A stretch of DNA of 64,000 nt from Isoetes taiwanensis (taxonomy: Eukaryota; Streptophyta; Lycopodiopsida; Isoetales; Isoetaceae). This document shows, piece after piece, positions 46,111 through 58,938 of the stretch (the first letter of the stretch is position 1; each line of letters begins with the position of its first letter). The DNA is taken from the NCBI GenBank assembly GCA_021234155.1, contig JAJEKV010000040.1, forward strand, positions 12,481,072 through 12,545,071, in the 5' to 3' direction. A program made the position numbers and the translations under genes. A model generated the notes under the pieces. That model saw only the letters and a program-made list of their open reading frames with translations, did no database searches and had not been told where the DNA came from.

Positions 46111-48134
46111 ATATTTCTATCCAATAAAAAGCACTTAAATAAGTGTTACAACATAAATTGAAACCTGCAACTGAAACCATGTTGGATCAAGTATAAGCAT
46201 GCAGCAACATGAAAGAGAATAGGCGGAATAAAAGTGCTGCCACTATGGCTTAGCAAATGCATCAGATCATTGGTAAACAACTAAGATCTTATAATTCTTT
46301 TCTATTTCCAATAAAGTGTCCTTGACACTATATATCAGAGAATCTTGCATGTTGTTCTTGTTGCCTATCTGCTCAACATCATCTGGACCGAAACCTGTGT
46401 ACAAGAACAATTCGACGATCTCCTCTGATATGCATAATACTGCAATTTCTATGCACTATTTTTTATTATTGGAAGGCGTGAAGATGCGCATAGGCTCTAC
46501 ATCAGGCCCCCTGAATAGCTCCAAGACTGAAACACCATATAGCTGATCAGTCTTTGCTACAAACAATCATGGCTGCGATTCTATGAAGCACTGCAGAAAT
46601 AAAAAAAGAAATAATAACATAGAAAATGCTATCATAGAGAAAGGCGATGCTTGGAAAGATCACAGATGCGATCTCGATAAGCACTTTCTGGTTTAGACCC
46701 AGCAACCTACTCTATTCCGAGCACATTCTGACTCGATCAGATCGCGGTGGCGATCTTAGCGAGATGATATTAACTTACTCTATGCAACATTTCTAGTCGC
46801 TAGGATCGCGACCGCGATCCCAGCGAGAACATAACACACTATACCTAGAATATCTACTACTCGGCAAGATTGCGCTCGCAATCTTTCTGAGCAAGCCATT
46901 CATTCCTACGAAAGAAAATATTACGATGCTAGACCAAGAAATGACAAGAAGTGCGAAAACTGACCTTCTTTAAGCACGTCTCTTCTCAACATGGATGGGG
47001 GGCGCTCGGAACTTCTGGAAAAGTATAAAAATTTGGGTAACTTTTTTGGGCGCTAAAATGTGTGGGCGCTAAAATTCTTTCGAGGCGCTCGCGAATTCTT
47101 CCAGTCTTTCGCGAAAATGAGAAATTTATAGCGTTGCCATAATGGTGCTTCCATTAACAGCACTGTTATTATGGCACCGCCATAATGACTGCCGACGTCA
47201 TTATGACCGACAGTGCCATAGGGAATCCAATAAAATCATTTTTCTGCCCATCTACTGCAGGTTGACGTGGATGTCCTGATAAGAAATTTAAATCCAGAAA
47301 GTGACGCTTAACTACCTCTAACAGTGGCGTGTCAGTCCATAAAACACCCACGGAACAAACAACCGTTCTTTTCCCGCATAAATCGATATTTTAATTACGG
47401 ACGAAAATTGACATTTCTTTTTGAATTTTGAATCCATTTTGCTTTTAGTGGAAGGACATTCGACATTTGAATATTTCTTGGAATATCTAGTCCCTGAAGC
47501 CACTCATCAGACGCACTATGATCGAACTAGAAATACAGACTTAAAAGGCAGATACATCCGAAATTGAAGGCGCCCACAATGACAAATAGAGCGCCACGCA
47601 ATTGATCCCTGAATTATAGTAATTTCGGTGGCAGCATTTTATACATGTATTTCATGCGTTAATTTTTAGCTTTCAAAGAAGAATCATGCCCCCTACCAGT
47701 CTCTAACCTCCAGTCTTCACCCTAAAAACATAGTTACAATTCCTGTAGTCGCATTAGCATTCCCGATAGTTACAATTCATGTATTCGTATTAGCGTCCCC
47801 GATGCTCATAATTGTTGTCTTCCTGTGACTAACATAATTTCTCGAAAGAGAACACTCGTTAATCACCGCTAATTCTCATTATACCTATTATCTGTTAATT
47901 GCAACATGCTGCCTAAGGATTTGGTTTGGATCTGCCATGGTTTGGTTAATGGATTTCAGCGAGCTCAAAAGAATCGCTGCAACGATCATTTGCACCATTT
48001 TGCTATGTCTCTGTGTCCTTGCATTCAGCTTTCTTTGTGAGTCATTGCATTTGCATCTTGCTCTGCATGTTGATACTGGAAATCTTAGGAATGTCCCATC
48101 CTCTTGCACTGGCTGTAAACCTAGCAAACATCAC
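46111..48134. other. Intergenic stretch with palindromic repeats
   Basis: No gene is supported. Holds the GATCGC palindrome series (separate entry) and, near 47150-47210, overlapping CATTATGGC/GCCATAATG inverted words. Confidence 0.35.
46658..46931. repeat. Degenerate 64-bp-period array built on a GATCGC...GCGATC palindrome
   Basis: GATCGCGGTGGCGATC (46740), GATCGCGACCGCGATC (46804) and GATTGCGCTCGCAATC (46868) are exactly 64 bp apart, each followed after a few bases by GCGAGA or TGAGCA. A more divergent member with GATCACAGATGCGATC is at 46658. The sequences between also align loosely. Confidence 0.75.
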
Positions 48135-48193
48135 CATAGCGATTTTGCTAAGCACTACAATGAAACTTTGTAGTGCTCAGCAAAATTGCGATG
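48135..48193. repeat. 26-bp-arm hairpin
   Basis: CATAGCGATTTTGCTAAGCA...ACTACAA pairs with TTGTAGTGCTCAGCAAAATT...GCGATGG across a TGAAACT loop with a few mismatches. It shares GCGAT words with the palindromes at 46.7-46.9 kb. Confidence 0.8.
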
Positions 48194-48349
48194 GAGATGT
48201 TTGTTTGAGCACTTTATATGTGACGGTGACTAAAATTTGGAGTTTGATCATGAGAATCGCCGTCGTGAACCTGACGAGCACTCGTTTCTGCATAATGGAG
48301 GATATAGTGGAACTTCACATGGGTAGCACAAGGGAGAGCACGCACTTTC

Positions 48350-51254
48350 ATGCACCATCACAATGTTCGTGTGCCAGAGGATCTGGTGGTCGTCTCGCTT
48401 TATGAAGTCTTTGATGGGCAGTTTCCACTTCCATGTCCAATGACAGAGATAGGGATGCTTGTTGAGGCTGTGGATTCTTTTATTCTCCGGCACAAGAAAG
48501 ATATCAAAGGTTTATTCGAGGAGACACATGTCGTTTGCGCCCCTCCATCATCGATTAAACGCATCAATTGACAATGCCAAGAGAATGCTGCTTTGAAGGT
48601 CAAGAGGCCAACACACTGCAGGCGATCTCGAGAGATGAGCTTGTGGAGAAGCAATGTACTTTATTGCATGAATGTCGCAATCTGGCTTACGCAACTGGGG
48701 TCATTATTTTTACAGATCCAAATCATGGTGTAAATGATGTGAGGTTGGGTGACGAATGGTTAGGAACTACTCTTGTGGCCCTATTTCTTTTGCCAGCCAG
48801 AATTACAATGCGTTGTCAAGCATGCGTGGAAATGCCGCAAATACATGATCTTGTTAGATGGCCAATAGCATTGATATTTGTTGATGGTGTTCCTGTGTCT
48901 AGGCTAGTGGTAGCGATCAAGGAGAAGGATATAGAGATTGAACCATATAGTCTGAAGCAGGAGGTGAGTATAGCCCCAAAAAGACCCTACAAGATGATCA
49001 TTCAGAGACCCAGAGCACATTCGGAACTTAGTAAATGTGATAGGAAAACCACTGCTGATGTCATTCTCGAGTTCAAGTCATCATTGTGCTGTCTGAGGAG
49101 ATGTTGTGCTAATTTCACAACCAAAGAGGTAGCCAAAATGAGGACTTTCTACTGGAACATGAAAAGCTCGAAGCACACAACCTTTGCACATAATATGTTA
49201 GACCTCTGTTCTGAAAATGGTAAAATGATATGCTCAATCACAAGCAGGTGTGTGCAAAAGCATGGCATAGAGCATATGGCATTCCCATGTCTACTTTTTA
49301 CAAGTGAAGAAAGCACTTCATGGAGGGGCATAGAATTGCAGAACATGGAAATTGTGGCTCTAAAAAGCCGAGGTCACATACATTGGTTGGTATTGCTGTT
49401 CTATCAATGTATATAGACGAAAATGCAAAGGCTGCCACACCGTTCAAAAATTACGAGTGAGGGCATCGGACGAAATGTGAAAAGGCTACCTTTCATATTG
49501 ATTAAAAAGGATATACACCAAGAGACTGATATTGTCGTCATGGAGATGACGGGGAAGCACGTCTCCCTCTCATCCTTTCTATATGGATGGAAAGAGAACC
49601 ATTCAGAGGTTGGAATTGCCAAGAGAATAGCTTTTTCTAAGTGCAATAGTTGTATTGTGATAAAGGAAAAGCTTGCTAAGACAAGAGATCCAAATGAAAG
49701 AAAAGAGCTTGCGATTGAAAGAAAGACACATATGATAGCTCAGATCTCATGTAGGTGTCTTTACTGGTCATGGAGAGCTCTATCTCACCACTCTCCGAGC
49801 ACGTCTTAACCATTATACATGATAAAATGGATCAGAACAACACCATGGTCCACCGTCTAGAAAAGCTAGCAAAGTCTTTGCGGAGAGGAGAACGCTTGAA
49901 GGTCAGCCTAAGAAGAGCGTTGATGCATCGCATCGGTGCATTGGTCACTTTTCTTTGGACCTTTGGCGCGACGATAGTAACTTTCATGTGGGATCACTAA
50001 ATCATGCATTGAAGACTCTCGAGAATGCATCTAATGACAGTTGGGGCCATTTGAGAGATACAGGTCGACCTGAATGTGGTTGGGCATTATCGGTTCTAAA
50101 CACCAAGGCTTTGGACAAAGGTCTCAAATGGCACCATAAGTGATTTCTAGCCTTCTCCAAAGAGGCTTAAAGAATCAAAGAAGCTATCGAGGAGGCTCTA
50201 TACAACTTGATAATTGCTCGGGTCAGAATAAGAATACGTACTTGTTCTCATACTTTGTCTTACCTAGTTTGGTTGGCTGTTTTTATCAGGTTCAACCGGT
50301 ATTCATGACGGTTGGACACACACATGATCTCTTTGGAAACTATTCGACGCTAATGAGAAGATCGGATGCATTGACTATTCCAGAGCTTATGCAACTCTTT
50401 AGGGAGTGTAGTTCCAAATTTCCTTCACCTTACCTTGTGACTGAGGTATCTAACTGGAAGGAATTCGTGAAAGATTTCATCCCTGATAAGGACCGGTTAT
50501 ATGGTCATTTAGAATCTCTCCTCTTCAAGTTCTGCATGAAAGATGGATGGCCATTAATGTTCTATAAGATGAGGCCCGGGCATAGGGAGTGGCTACCTGA
50601 AAAAGGTATCAGGATGTGGAAGAAGGGTGCCAATGGTCTGCCTATGATTCTGAAGGGATCACCCAAGGTCGTGCAACCATATGGGAGTTTGAAAGATATA
50701 GGTGCATTGAGAGCTTCTATTGCCAAGTACATGATGCACTGGGCAGCTATCTCCAGAGCAAGCAATAACTCATGGTCCAACACATATATGAATGAGGTAA
50801 TTGACTATTGGTCCACCCTTTTGCATGTGCATGGGGGTGTGCAGCCCGGTATGGCGGTCATTCAAGAAATATGGCCCAGCACTAGGCAACAACCATTGGA
50901 AGAACCCGAGGATGTGTGGTGGATGAACACATTGAACAAGCTCCTTATGTAGGGCCATATTCAGGTCGCCTAAGAATACAGTCAAAATTTTTGACCCATA
51001 TAGATGTTAAGAAAGGTATGATCTTGCTCATCAGATCACATGATAACTGCCCAACCTGGATGGCTCACGCCGAGGAGGACCCAATACAGAATCCTAGTCT
51101 CCCCCATTATGAGGAGGTGTTTGTCTCTTCGTGGGAGCCATTTGATAAAAAGAGCACCTCATATGCAATGCAGTATAGGGATTGCTGGAGTAAGAAATGG
51201 AGGCCAAATCCCAATGACCTACCACAGTATCAACATTTGAAAACAATAGACTAA
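48350..51254 (+). pseudogene. Broken DUF7869-type (transposase-like) gene
   Basis: Readable in order across frames: an N-terminal part (48350-48571), a long frame 48568-49416 with CCLRRCCANFTTKEVAKMR and YWNMK followed by a KMICSITSRCVQKHGI segment, then 49423-49809 with the family signature KRIAFSKCNSCIVIKEKL...ELAIERKTH, then 50140-50952 with the metal-site-like DNCSGQNKNTYLFSYF and VGHTHD, then 50916-51254 (a possible BAH-like end, GPYSGRL...LIRSHDNCPTW). The DNxxGQNKN and HT motifs are typical of DUF7869, which looks like an RNase H-fold nuclease family spread in plants and protists. At least one stop (near 49416) and three frame changes break it. No terminal inverted repeats were found. 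Confidence 0.7.
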
Positions 51255-52545
51255 CAAGCCATTGTTAGTGGTGATCCCTAATAGTGTGGGGATCCAGCTA
51301 CAAGAATTATTGGCTAAAGGGGCAACTTAAGGCAATGAGGACACTTGAACAAGTTATCCAGATTCGATAAATCTGATGCTATTCATTATGCTTATACATC
51401 CATACATCTTTAATAGGTGCTTATACATCCTTACATCTTTAATAGGTGCACACATTATTGATAGCATATAATCAATGATTCACTCATCAACACCTGCTAA
51501 GGTGATCCCATTCAGCTCGTAGGTATGGCGTTCAGGAAGCCAAATAAGATGGATCACAACACGATGAAGCCCGGGGCAATCATACTTACGACCATTAGCA
51601 TTGAATTGGAGGTAGAGATCAAGGAGAACACCTCTTAGTGTGCATCCAAGTAATGGTCTCGATGTGATCTGGACGAGTAGGCAAATAAGCCATGGCAGAT
51701 GAATGACTTCTACCACCGAATGGAGCTGCTCTTATAGTCGTAAAATTATTGATATGAATTATTGGTGTAGATTGTAGCACCATTATTGGGCATGTACAAG
51801 TATCATGTACACGTACAAGTATCATGCGTAATTTGTATGGATGTATGTGTCATGCATAATCATGTATCTTGGACTTAAGAAGTAGGTGAAAGTATTTGTG
51901 CTTGAGCAAATTAGCTATGCTTAAAATTCTCAAAATTGTGTTATTCTCTCCAATTAATTAAATCATGCTTTATTCCTATATTTTATGCAAAAGCTAAATA
52001 TTTATGATTTTAGCTGGTCTTCTAGGTTAATGTTATGCCAATTGTGCTTCTACACGACAATGTCAAGGAATTTATAGTCGGATATCTAAGTTTGTTTGTT
52101 AAATAAAATGTCGTAACTAAGTATAGAGCAGAGAAGAAGCATTGATTGAATCAGGATGGGAACAAATAGTTGCAAGTTTATGAATTATTGTTATAGTTAT
52201 GACCTTTTGCCTTGTCTTTATGAAAAGTTTCATGAAAATTACTGAAATATTCTACATGCAACTTTAATTCTTTCACAAGAGGTTCAATGTTTGACAAGTC
52301 AATTAAGTGTTGTGAAACAAGAACACAAGAGATTCAATGTTTCACAATAAGTGTTTGAAACAAGAAAGTAAAAATAACTATGCTAAACAAGAATGGTGGC
52401 AATAAGTGCATTCTAACCAAATGCAAACAACACCACTCTTAAACGACAATTATATAAAGGCTAAAAACAACTTTAAAACAATGTGAAAAAGTAAGAGTAC
52501 AATGTATAAATAATACCTAAATTTAAATATTTTGTAAAAAACAAC
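51255..52545. other. AT-rich intergenic stretch
   Basis: Contains the duplicated phrase TTATACATCC-TACATCTTTAATAGGTGC near 51390-51450 and AAGAGATTCAATGTTTCACAA-like repeats near 52280-52340. No gene is supported. Confidence 0.35.
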
Positions 52546-53798
52546 CAACAGTTATTTTCCAGAATTACTGTCCAAGTTTCTCTCTTGACATGCCTTTAAA
52601 GACTAAACTGCCTTATTGGTTTCAAATTCTCGACTTACTCCTTGACTTGCTTGTCCTAAAAATTCTAATATCTATAGACAATTCTCTGGGCCTTCATATC
52701 CCATATTATTACAAAAGGGGGCCCAAATCGCGTCGCTCTTTTTATGGACAGAAATTTGCCAAAAGAAGAGCTGAATAAAAGCGGTTCTTTTTTTTTCGTG
52801 TTACAATTTAAACTCCTCAATGCAAGTCAGATTAGTTGTTGGTTCCCTTCTCTCAAGTTGCCTTCTAAGTCTTTCAAATCAATGCCTCCTTTAAGCACTT
52901 TGGCGGTGTTTTTGCTTCCATTCTGCCTTCTTTGTCTTAGACTCTTAGCCCAACTGCTTCCATTGCATGCCCTTCCCCACTTTCGGTTGCTCAACTTTCA
53001 TCCAAGCTTCTTGACGCTCCTCATCCTTCAGTTCTTAATCTCACATAACTTTCAGAGCCAACTCTGGCTCCTGCACTTGCTGCTCAATCACCTCAGCTGC
53101 CATCAAGGTCGACTGTCTCGACGGTGCTGCATGATACGCACTTGCATCTCTAGTGATAACCAATACTTTAAAGGGTAGATCCTTCAATGAAATCATTATC
53201 CAATGGGTCTTAACCTTTCCAAGCTCCTGTTAGTCTCGTGCCCAAAGGCACATGACTATCTCTAGGGTATATAAAAGAGCCCAGGAGCAAAGGCCCTGCG
53301 TCCACATCAGGAACCAAGGCCATGCAAACGAAGAAGAAGAGGCCATGGAAATCCACAATGTGAAGAACCCATGGCTGTAAAGCATGGGCCTTAGAGCATG
53401 AGTCTCATGCAACACGAATCACGACAATCATGACTCTAGATATTATGGCAGAATCCCTTAAGTGCTATTAGCAGAGATTTTGGGATTAGATAACCGAGAT
53501 CTAAGAAGGCAGTCTTTTTGCTATTTTGGACCCAAGGCCGTTGTATCAAAAGCTTAGACTTAGAAGCTTAGATAAGTCTTAGTATTTTTCTAGTCGTCTC
53601 ATCTCCGTGTTCCGGTCCTTGTTGATCATTTCAAGGGATTCTTATCTTAGCATATAGTTTCTCTTATTTCTTTCTCTTGATTGTCTGTTCTTAGTTTTAT
53701 TCCACGTGCCACTCTATTTGCTTAGGATTTGTCTGTTTGACTCAAGGGTCCACATAGAGGACTGTCTTGTAGGCTATCCCAAACCCAGACTCCAAACA
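52546..53798 (+). repeat. 5' LTR of family-B copy B2
   Basis: 1253 bp, collinear with the B1 LTR in opposite orientation. It ends in CCAAACA directly before the primer site. Confidence 0.75.
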
Positions 53799-53799
53799 T

Positions 53800-53814
53800 T
53801 GGCACCAATGCCGG
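53800..53814 (+). other. Primer binding site of B2, tRNA-Asp-like
   Basis: TGGCACCAATGCCGG with GTGATT following resembles the tRNA-Asp complement TGGCGCCGTTGCCGG used by Athila/Tat elements, with three mismatches. Placement one base after the LTR end supports it. Confidence 0.6.
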
Positions 53815-54994
53815 TGATTAGTTTTTTTCTTCCATCCCTACAATGTCTCTTCAGCCTTTTATTCAAGAAGGGCTTTTCAGCCAAACTGCTGCTTGATTGG
53901 CGAGACAACGCCGAAAAGCTGCTCGTGATTCTTATTATGAAGACTATGAGATTGAAAGTGGTCGCCCACATTCACGTGCTCATTCAGCACCCCCCACACC
54001 TCGGGTTTCTTCGCATCCAGAATCTCCAATGCATTGTCAAAATTGTTCGCAGCCACAATCACCTCATCACACACTTGTTCATTAGACTCCACCATATTTT
54101 CAAACTCCAGAAAGTACTTATGTTCACATTCTGCCAATACCGACCCCACTTTCTTCACAACCATCTTCGCCGCAACATAGCATGGGCTACTCTCAGGTTC
54201 CTTTTGGCCCTACATATGTCAATGAGTTCCCATCCTCGCCATCTTTTCAACTACCTATTAATGTTTACAACATTGGTGATCCCACTCTTGATCCTGAAGG
54301 ATGCCTTGCTGGTCCACCTCCAGACAACAAGATTTCTGCCACTGTAGGACTCCCAGTCTTCACAGTGGTGCCGCCTACAACAGCTATGGGAGGACCCTCT
54401 TTTCCTCATGGCCCATGTCTAATCAAGTCCCAATGTCGCAAACTCAGTTTTTGCCCATCCTATTGTGCCTTCGGTCTCTGCTCAGGAACTCAATCTGGAA
54501 CTTCCTTATCCTATTTTTGGCAATGCTAAGGGCAAGCCAACCGTGGATTAGAGTGCTCAGGCACATATGGAAGAATTTGAGGCTTTCATTGTCCTAAATG
54601 GTCGCTTACAATCACAGATTAAGTTTCATATTTTCTCTACCATGATGGCGGCACACCGCACTGCACCGCACCAATGGCTCATGGCTAACAAAAGCCATTG
54701 GAAACAAAGTTGGCATGACATGAAAGCAGCGTTCTTGACCCACTATGGTTCTTTGATGACGATCACAACTTTTGAAACAACTCAATGAGCTCCAACAATA
54801 GATCACAGAGTCTGCAAGAGACTTTGATGACAGCTTGCTTATTCTTGTAGGCAAACTCAAAGAGTATCCCACGCATAGCCAGATTTTAGTATGGTTCTTG
54901 CACGATTTGCCTTCCATTTTTTTGTCTCATGACAAAATATTTGTGTCTTAAATCTTTGGATCAGGCTATAGAATTGGTGAATCATTCAGACAAT

Positions 54995-56182
54995 GTGTCT
55001 TCCCGAACTCTCTTCATTCGATCAGAGGATCTTGGCTCACAATGACGTTGTTCTTGGTCGGGTAGGGCAGCGGCCGCCCTTCTCTTCACCCATTAGCACA
55101 ACAGAGGAATTGAGAAGGGAATTCGTGTTTTTTGAGGCTAACAGGGCCGGATTTTTTGCTTACTAGAAGCAGCATAAGGAAAGACCTGCTGAAGCTTTGC
55201 AAATCTATTCTTTTCAGCGCCATTTTTGTAGCAGGTAATCCTCTAACGAGGTTCTGTTCTTTGGTGCTTTGCACTATGTCTTAAATAGACATGCCGAGAT
55301 GGTAGATCCATTTGGATGCTGACCTATAAGGCGAAGAATGAAGGTTGCAAGAATAGGTAAAGAAGCAATTTTGCATTCTTTTTTTAGCAGGGAATATATA
55401 AATCTGTTCTTTTGGAAAGGAAATTATCTATGGCGCTTTCTTTCCACTCTTTCTTGCTAGCAAAAAGATCCAATCTCTAGAATTAATGATCAGAAATATT
55501 CTTCGTTAGGGAAGTTACAAGATTTGCAATCTTGAGCGAGAAATGAATTTCTCAATATGCGGCACTAATGATGGAGATTATTTTTGTTAAGTTTACCTGG
55601 TTAGAGCTCCTAGAGAATGGGCTTCATGTTCCAAAAGACTCCTTGTTAGAATTGCAACTTGAGAATTTTGTGCAGAATTTGTTGAAGAATTAGAGGCATT
55701 CCCAACAATACAGCATTGATGGATGTTATCTTTGTTAAATCTACCTAGGGATGAGCTCCTAGATGAATGGGCTTTATGTTTTTAAGTTTCCTTGTCAGTG
55801 TAGAGTTAGGGGCTTGTACTGTTAAGCAAGCTGCTTCGATGCATCAACAAACTCTGGGTTTCTCAAGTCTGTGTTATTCAAGTCAGTTCTTTGACACATA
55901 TCTTTTCGTTAGTTTTTTAGCTACTTTGGATCATTTAGCTATTTCTGGTTATGACGTGGATAGAGAAATTTGTGCTTTTCAAGAGTATCATCTATCAAAG
56001 CAATTGTGGGCTTCATATCTATTTGCTTCTAGAGCAATTAATAATTTTCTGCAAATAAGAGATGTTGAGATTACTCATGTACTAATCCTTTTACTAGCAT
56101 GGAAACTGTACTTTTCTTATTATATAATATAAAAAATTCCATTCCCTCCCCCCACACAAAAAAAAAAAGAGTGTCTTCCCGA
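54995..56182 (+). mobile_element. Poly(A) retroposon in B2 gag with 12-bp target duplication
   Basis: GTGTCTTCCCGA at 54995-55006 is repeated at 56171-56182. Between them lie 1164 bp ending in 12 A (56157-56168). Comparison with B1 (38110-38190) shows that gag is continuous without it. The inserted sequence contains an internal direct repeat (TTTGTTAA-T-TACCT-G, GAGCTCCTAGA-GAATGGGCTT) and no recognised protein, so it is a 5'-truncated LINE, a processed transcript or a SINE-like element of unknown source. Confidence 0.85.
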
Positions 56183-58938
56183 GGAGTTTCCCTTGTATGA
56201 CCTTTCTTTTATGCCATCTGCGCTAATTCCTCAGAACTTTTGAGCCCATAGCAGTCTCATCCACTGCAACACAATAAAATATGGTGTTACATCTGTAAGT
56301 ATTAGGGCCATCTCGCCAAGCTCCTCATTACAAATGTTGCAATATGTGCAATCATGTCACAGAAGAATGCACACGTGCGAATCCCATGCCTTTCGCCAAA
56401 AACTTGTCTTTCAAGTCCAAACCACGCCTACGCACTTTCTGTCATCCTCATAGCCTCAGCAAACTCAGCCACAACGTGGGGAGTTTTCAAGGCTACCTTT
56501 TGATCCTGCCAAAGTTGGGTAGTTAATGGCAACCAAGGCCCAAGGCCTATTCTAAAAAAACTACATGCGCTCCTCAACAATAACATCAAGCTATACAAGC
56601 TCCCCCTCAGGTTGCCTTAGATCAACATGCTCAGGAAGAGATCTATCTCTGGTTCAACAGTCAAATTGGGCTGGCTTGATGTCATGCCAAGTCCATGGTA
56701 CTCATCCCTATAATCTAACGCCTCAGGATACACATCCTGCCTTTGCGGTTACCACCGTCCCTCAGGAATCTACCACCACAACAACCCATTTTGAGCCCGA
56801 ACTAGAATCATGGAATAATTTAAGGGTTAAACTTAGCTATCTGACGAATCTTTAACACATTTTCAAAAAATGTTGGCTAAAGTAAGTGGAAAAAATTGAG
56901 AAAATAATAATAATTTTAGCTTAACTTTTTCCGCGCCTACACCAAGCTTTGATATCTTTAGCCAAATGCTAAAAAGTAAGGGAGTAAAATTTTGTGTTGT
57001 TTAGCTAAACTATAGAAACTTTTGGAATGAATTTTGGGCTAGTTTAGCTAACATCATTCTAGTTTATAAGAATTATGTTAGCTAAACCACACTACAGAAA
57101 TTTTTGGGATGAATTTTGGGTTAGTTTAGCCAAATGCTAGAAAGTATGAGAGGGAAAGTGTGTAGAGTTTAGCTAAATCACAGAAAGTTTTGGGATTAGT
57201 CTCGAGCAAGTTTAGCTTAAGCCATTATGGCTAACAAGATTAGTAATTTAATCCCTGACTAGAATGCATGATGCCTCACGTCATGCCTAAAGTTTGCCAG
57301 AGTATCCTTCGCCTCATGCAAGCAGCTCAAGCTCGTATGCTAGCCAATGTTCATGCCACCACCCGTACTCAACAATGGGCAGCTGAACCCTCTGCCTCCA
57401 TGCCAACTCTGTGCACTTAGACATATCCAAACATTGCTACTGAAGTTGAGCTCTTAAAAGAAGTATCCACTTCTTTACCCACAGATCCTGCACCTTTTGA
57501 CACAGATAGTGCAGGGACATATGTTCCATTGGAGTTATATGAGGAACTTGCAAAAATCAAGTTTCCTCTTAGTCTGTCCACGATCTTCAAACTTTGTCCT
57601 GCTCTTAGGGAACCCTTGTCTTTGCCCACTATTCTTGTAGGCATGGTGGCCACTTCCACGCCCACTGTTCATGCCACTATGGGAAATCAGTAAGTTGACC
57701 ACATTGAGATCGATGGAGGTAGTGCAGTCAATCTCATCACAGACAAACTTCCGCAACAACTGGGCATCAAGCAGTTATATCACGCCCCTTATGATATCAA
57801 ACTTGCCAACGGTCACATGATGCATACACAAGGTATCACTCCTCAGTTGATGATAAACATTGGCAATATCAAATTTCCTCTAAAATTTGGTGTTTGGAAA
57901 GCGGGTGAAGATCCAAAGGACTATGAAATGCTTGTTGGACGTCCTTTTCTTCGACAGGCTAAGAGCATACATTATTGGGTCATGGACCAATTTGTCATCA
58001 CAGATGGTCAATCAAATGCTACTAACTGCAAAGATTTAAGAGGCATCAAGAAAGAGTTAGGTGAACTGACTATTCCCACTAAACCTGGCTCTCACCCAAT
58101 TTAGCAACGATAGTATAGGCTCAACCCAAATTACTCAACTGGTAAATTACTGACTGTCGATCTTATTTACGAAGTCAAACATTCAGAATTGGTGAGTCCC
58201 ATTCTTATTACTCTCAAACACAATGGTAAGATTCGTGTTTGCGTGGACTACCAAAAACTCAATTAGGCCCCGGAGAGTTTTCCACTACCCTTCACGGATC
58301 AAGTTCTTGAAGAAGTAGCTGGTCATGAAATGTATTTCTTCATGGAAGGCTTTTTTGGCTACAATCAAATCTCCATTCATCCAGAGGATCAACTGAAGAC
58401 TACGTTTACCATGCCATGGGGCATCTTTGCATACAAAGTGGTACTATTTGGTCTCTCAAATTCTCCATCTACCTTTCAACGCATTATGCTTTCAGATTTT
58501 CAAGATTGCATGAAAGAAAATGCTTTATTCAAGTCTTTCAGAATGACTTTTCAGCTTACAGTAAGGACGAGGATCATCTCTTCAAACTGCTAGTTTTTCA
58601 AAAATGTGATGAATCTGACATCAATCTCAATCCTGAAAAGTGTACCTTCTGCGTCACTTTTGGATGTTGTCATCAAGCAAGGCATTACCACTGATCCAAT
58701 ACAAATCAGTTGTGTACTTAAAGCTCAGGCTTCCACCAATATTAAAGAGACCAAATCCTTTCTTGGCAAACTCAATTATTATCCTACTTCCATTCCCGGT
58801 TGGCTGAGAAAGCTGATCCTATCTATAAACTCACAAGACATGAATCTAATTGGGCTTGGAATTCCCAAGCGGATGCGGCTTTTCAATAATTAACACTAGA
58901 TTTGTCCCTTGATGAACCCTAATGGATCCATTTGTACA

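Larger units (their letters stand above)
53799..58938 (+). mobile_element. Family-B element copy B2: gag, protease and RT (interrupted, degenerate)
   Basis: Gag begins at the ATG at 53843 (MSLQPFIQEGLFSQTA, stop soon after) and shows FGPTYVNEFPSSPSFQLP, a capsid part with HWKQSWHDMKAAFLTHYGS, and after the retroposon insertion a knuckle-like CNHVTEECTRANP. The protease (from about 57690) has the DGGSAVNLITD form of active site used by the Athila/Tat branch and MLVGRPFL. RT (58150-58890) has GKIRVCVDY, VAGHEMYFF, GYNQISIHPEDQLKTTF, FGLSNSPSTFQRIM and KSFLGKLNYY; the catalytic DD motif region is shifted out of frame. Multiple stops and shifts. The pol is lost near the LINE at 58.94 kb. Confidence 0.8.
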
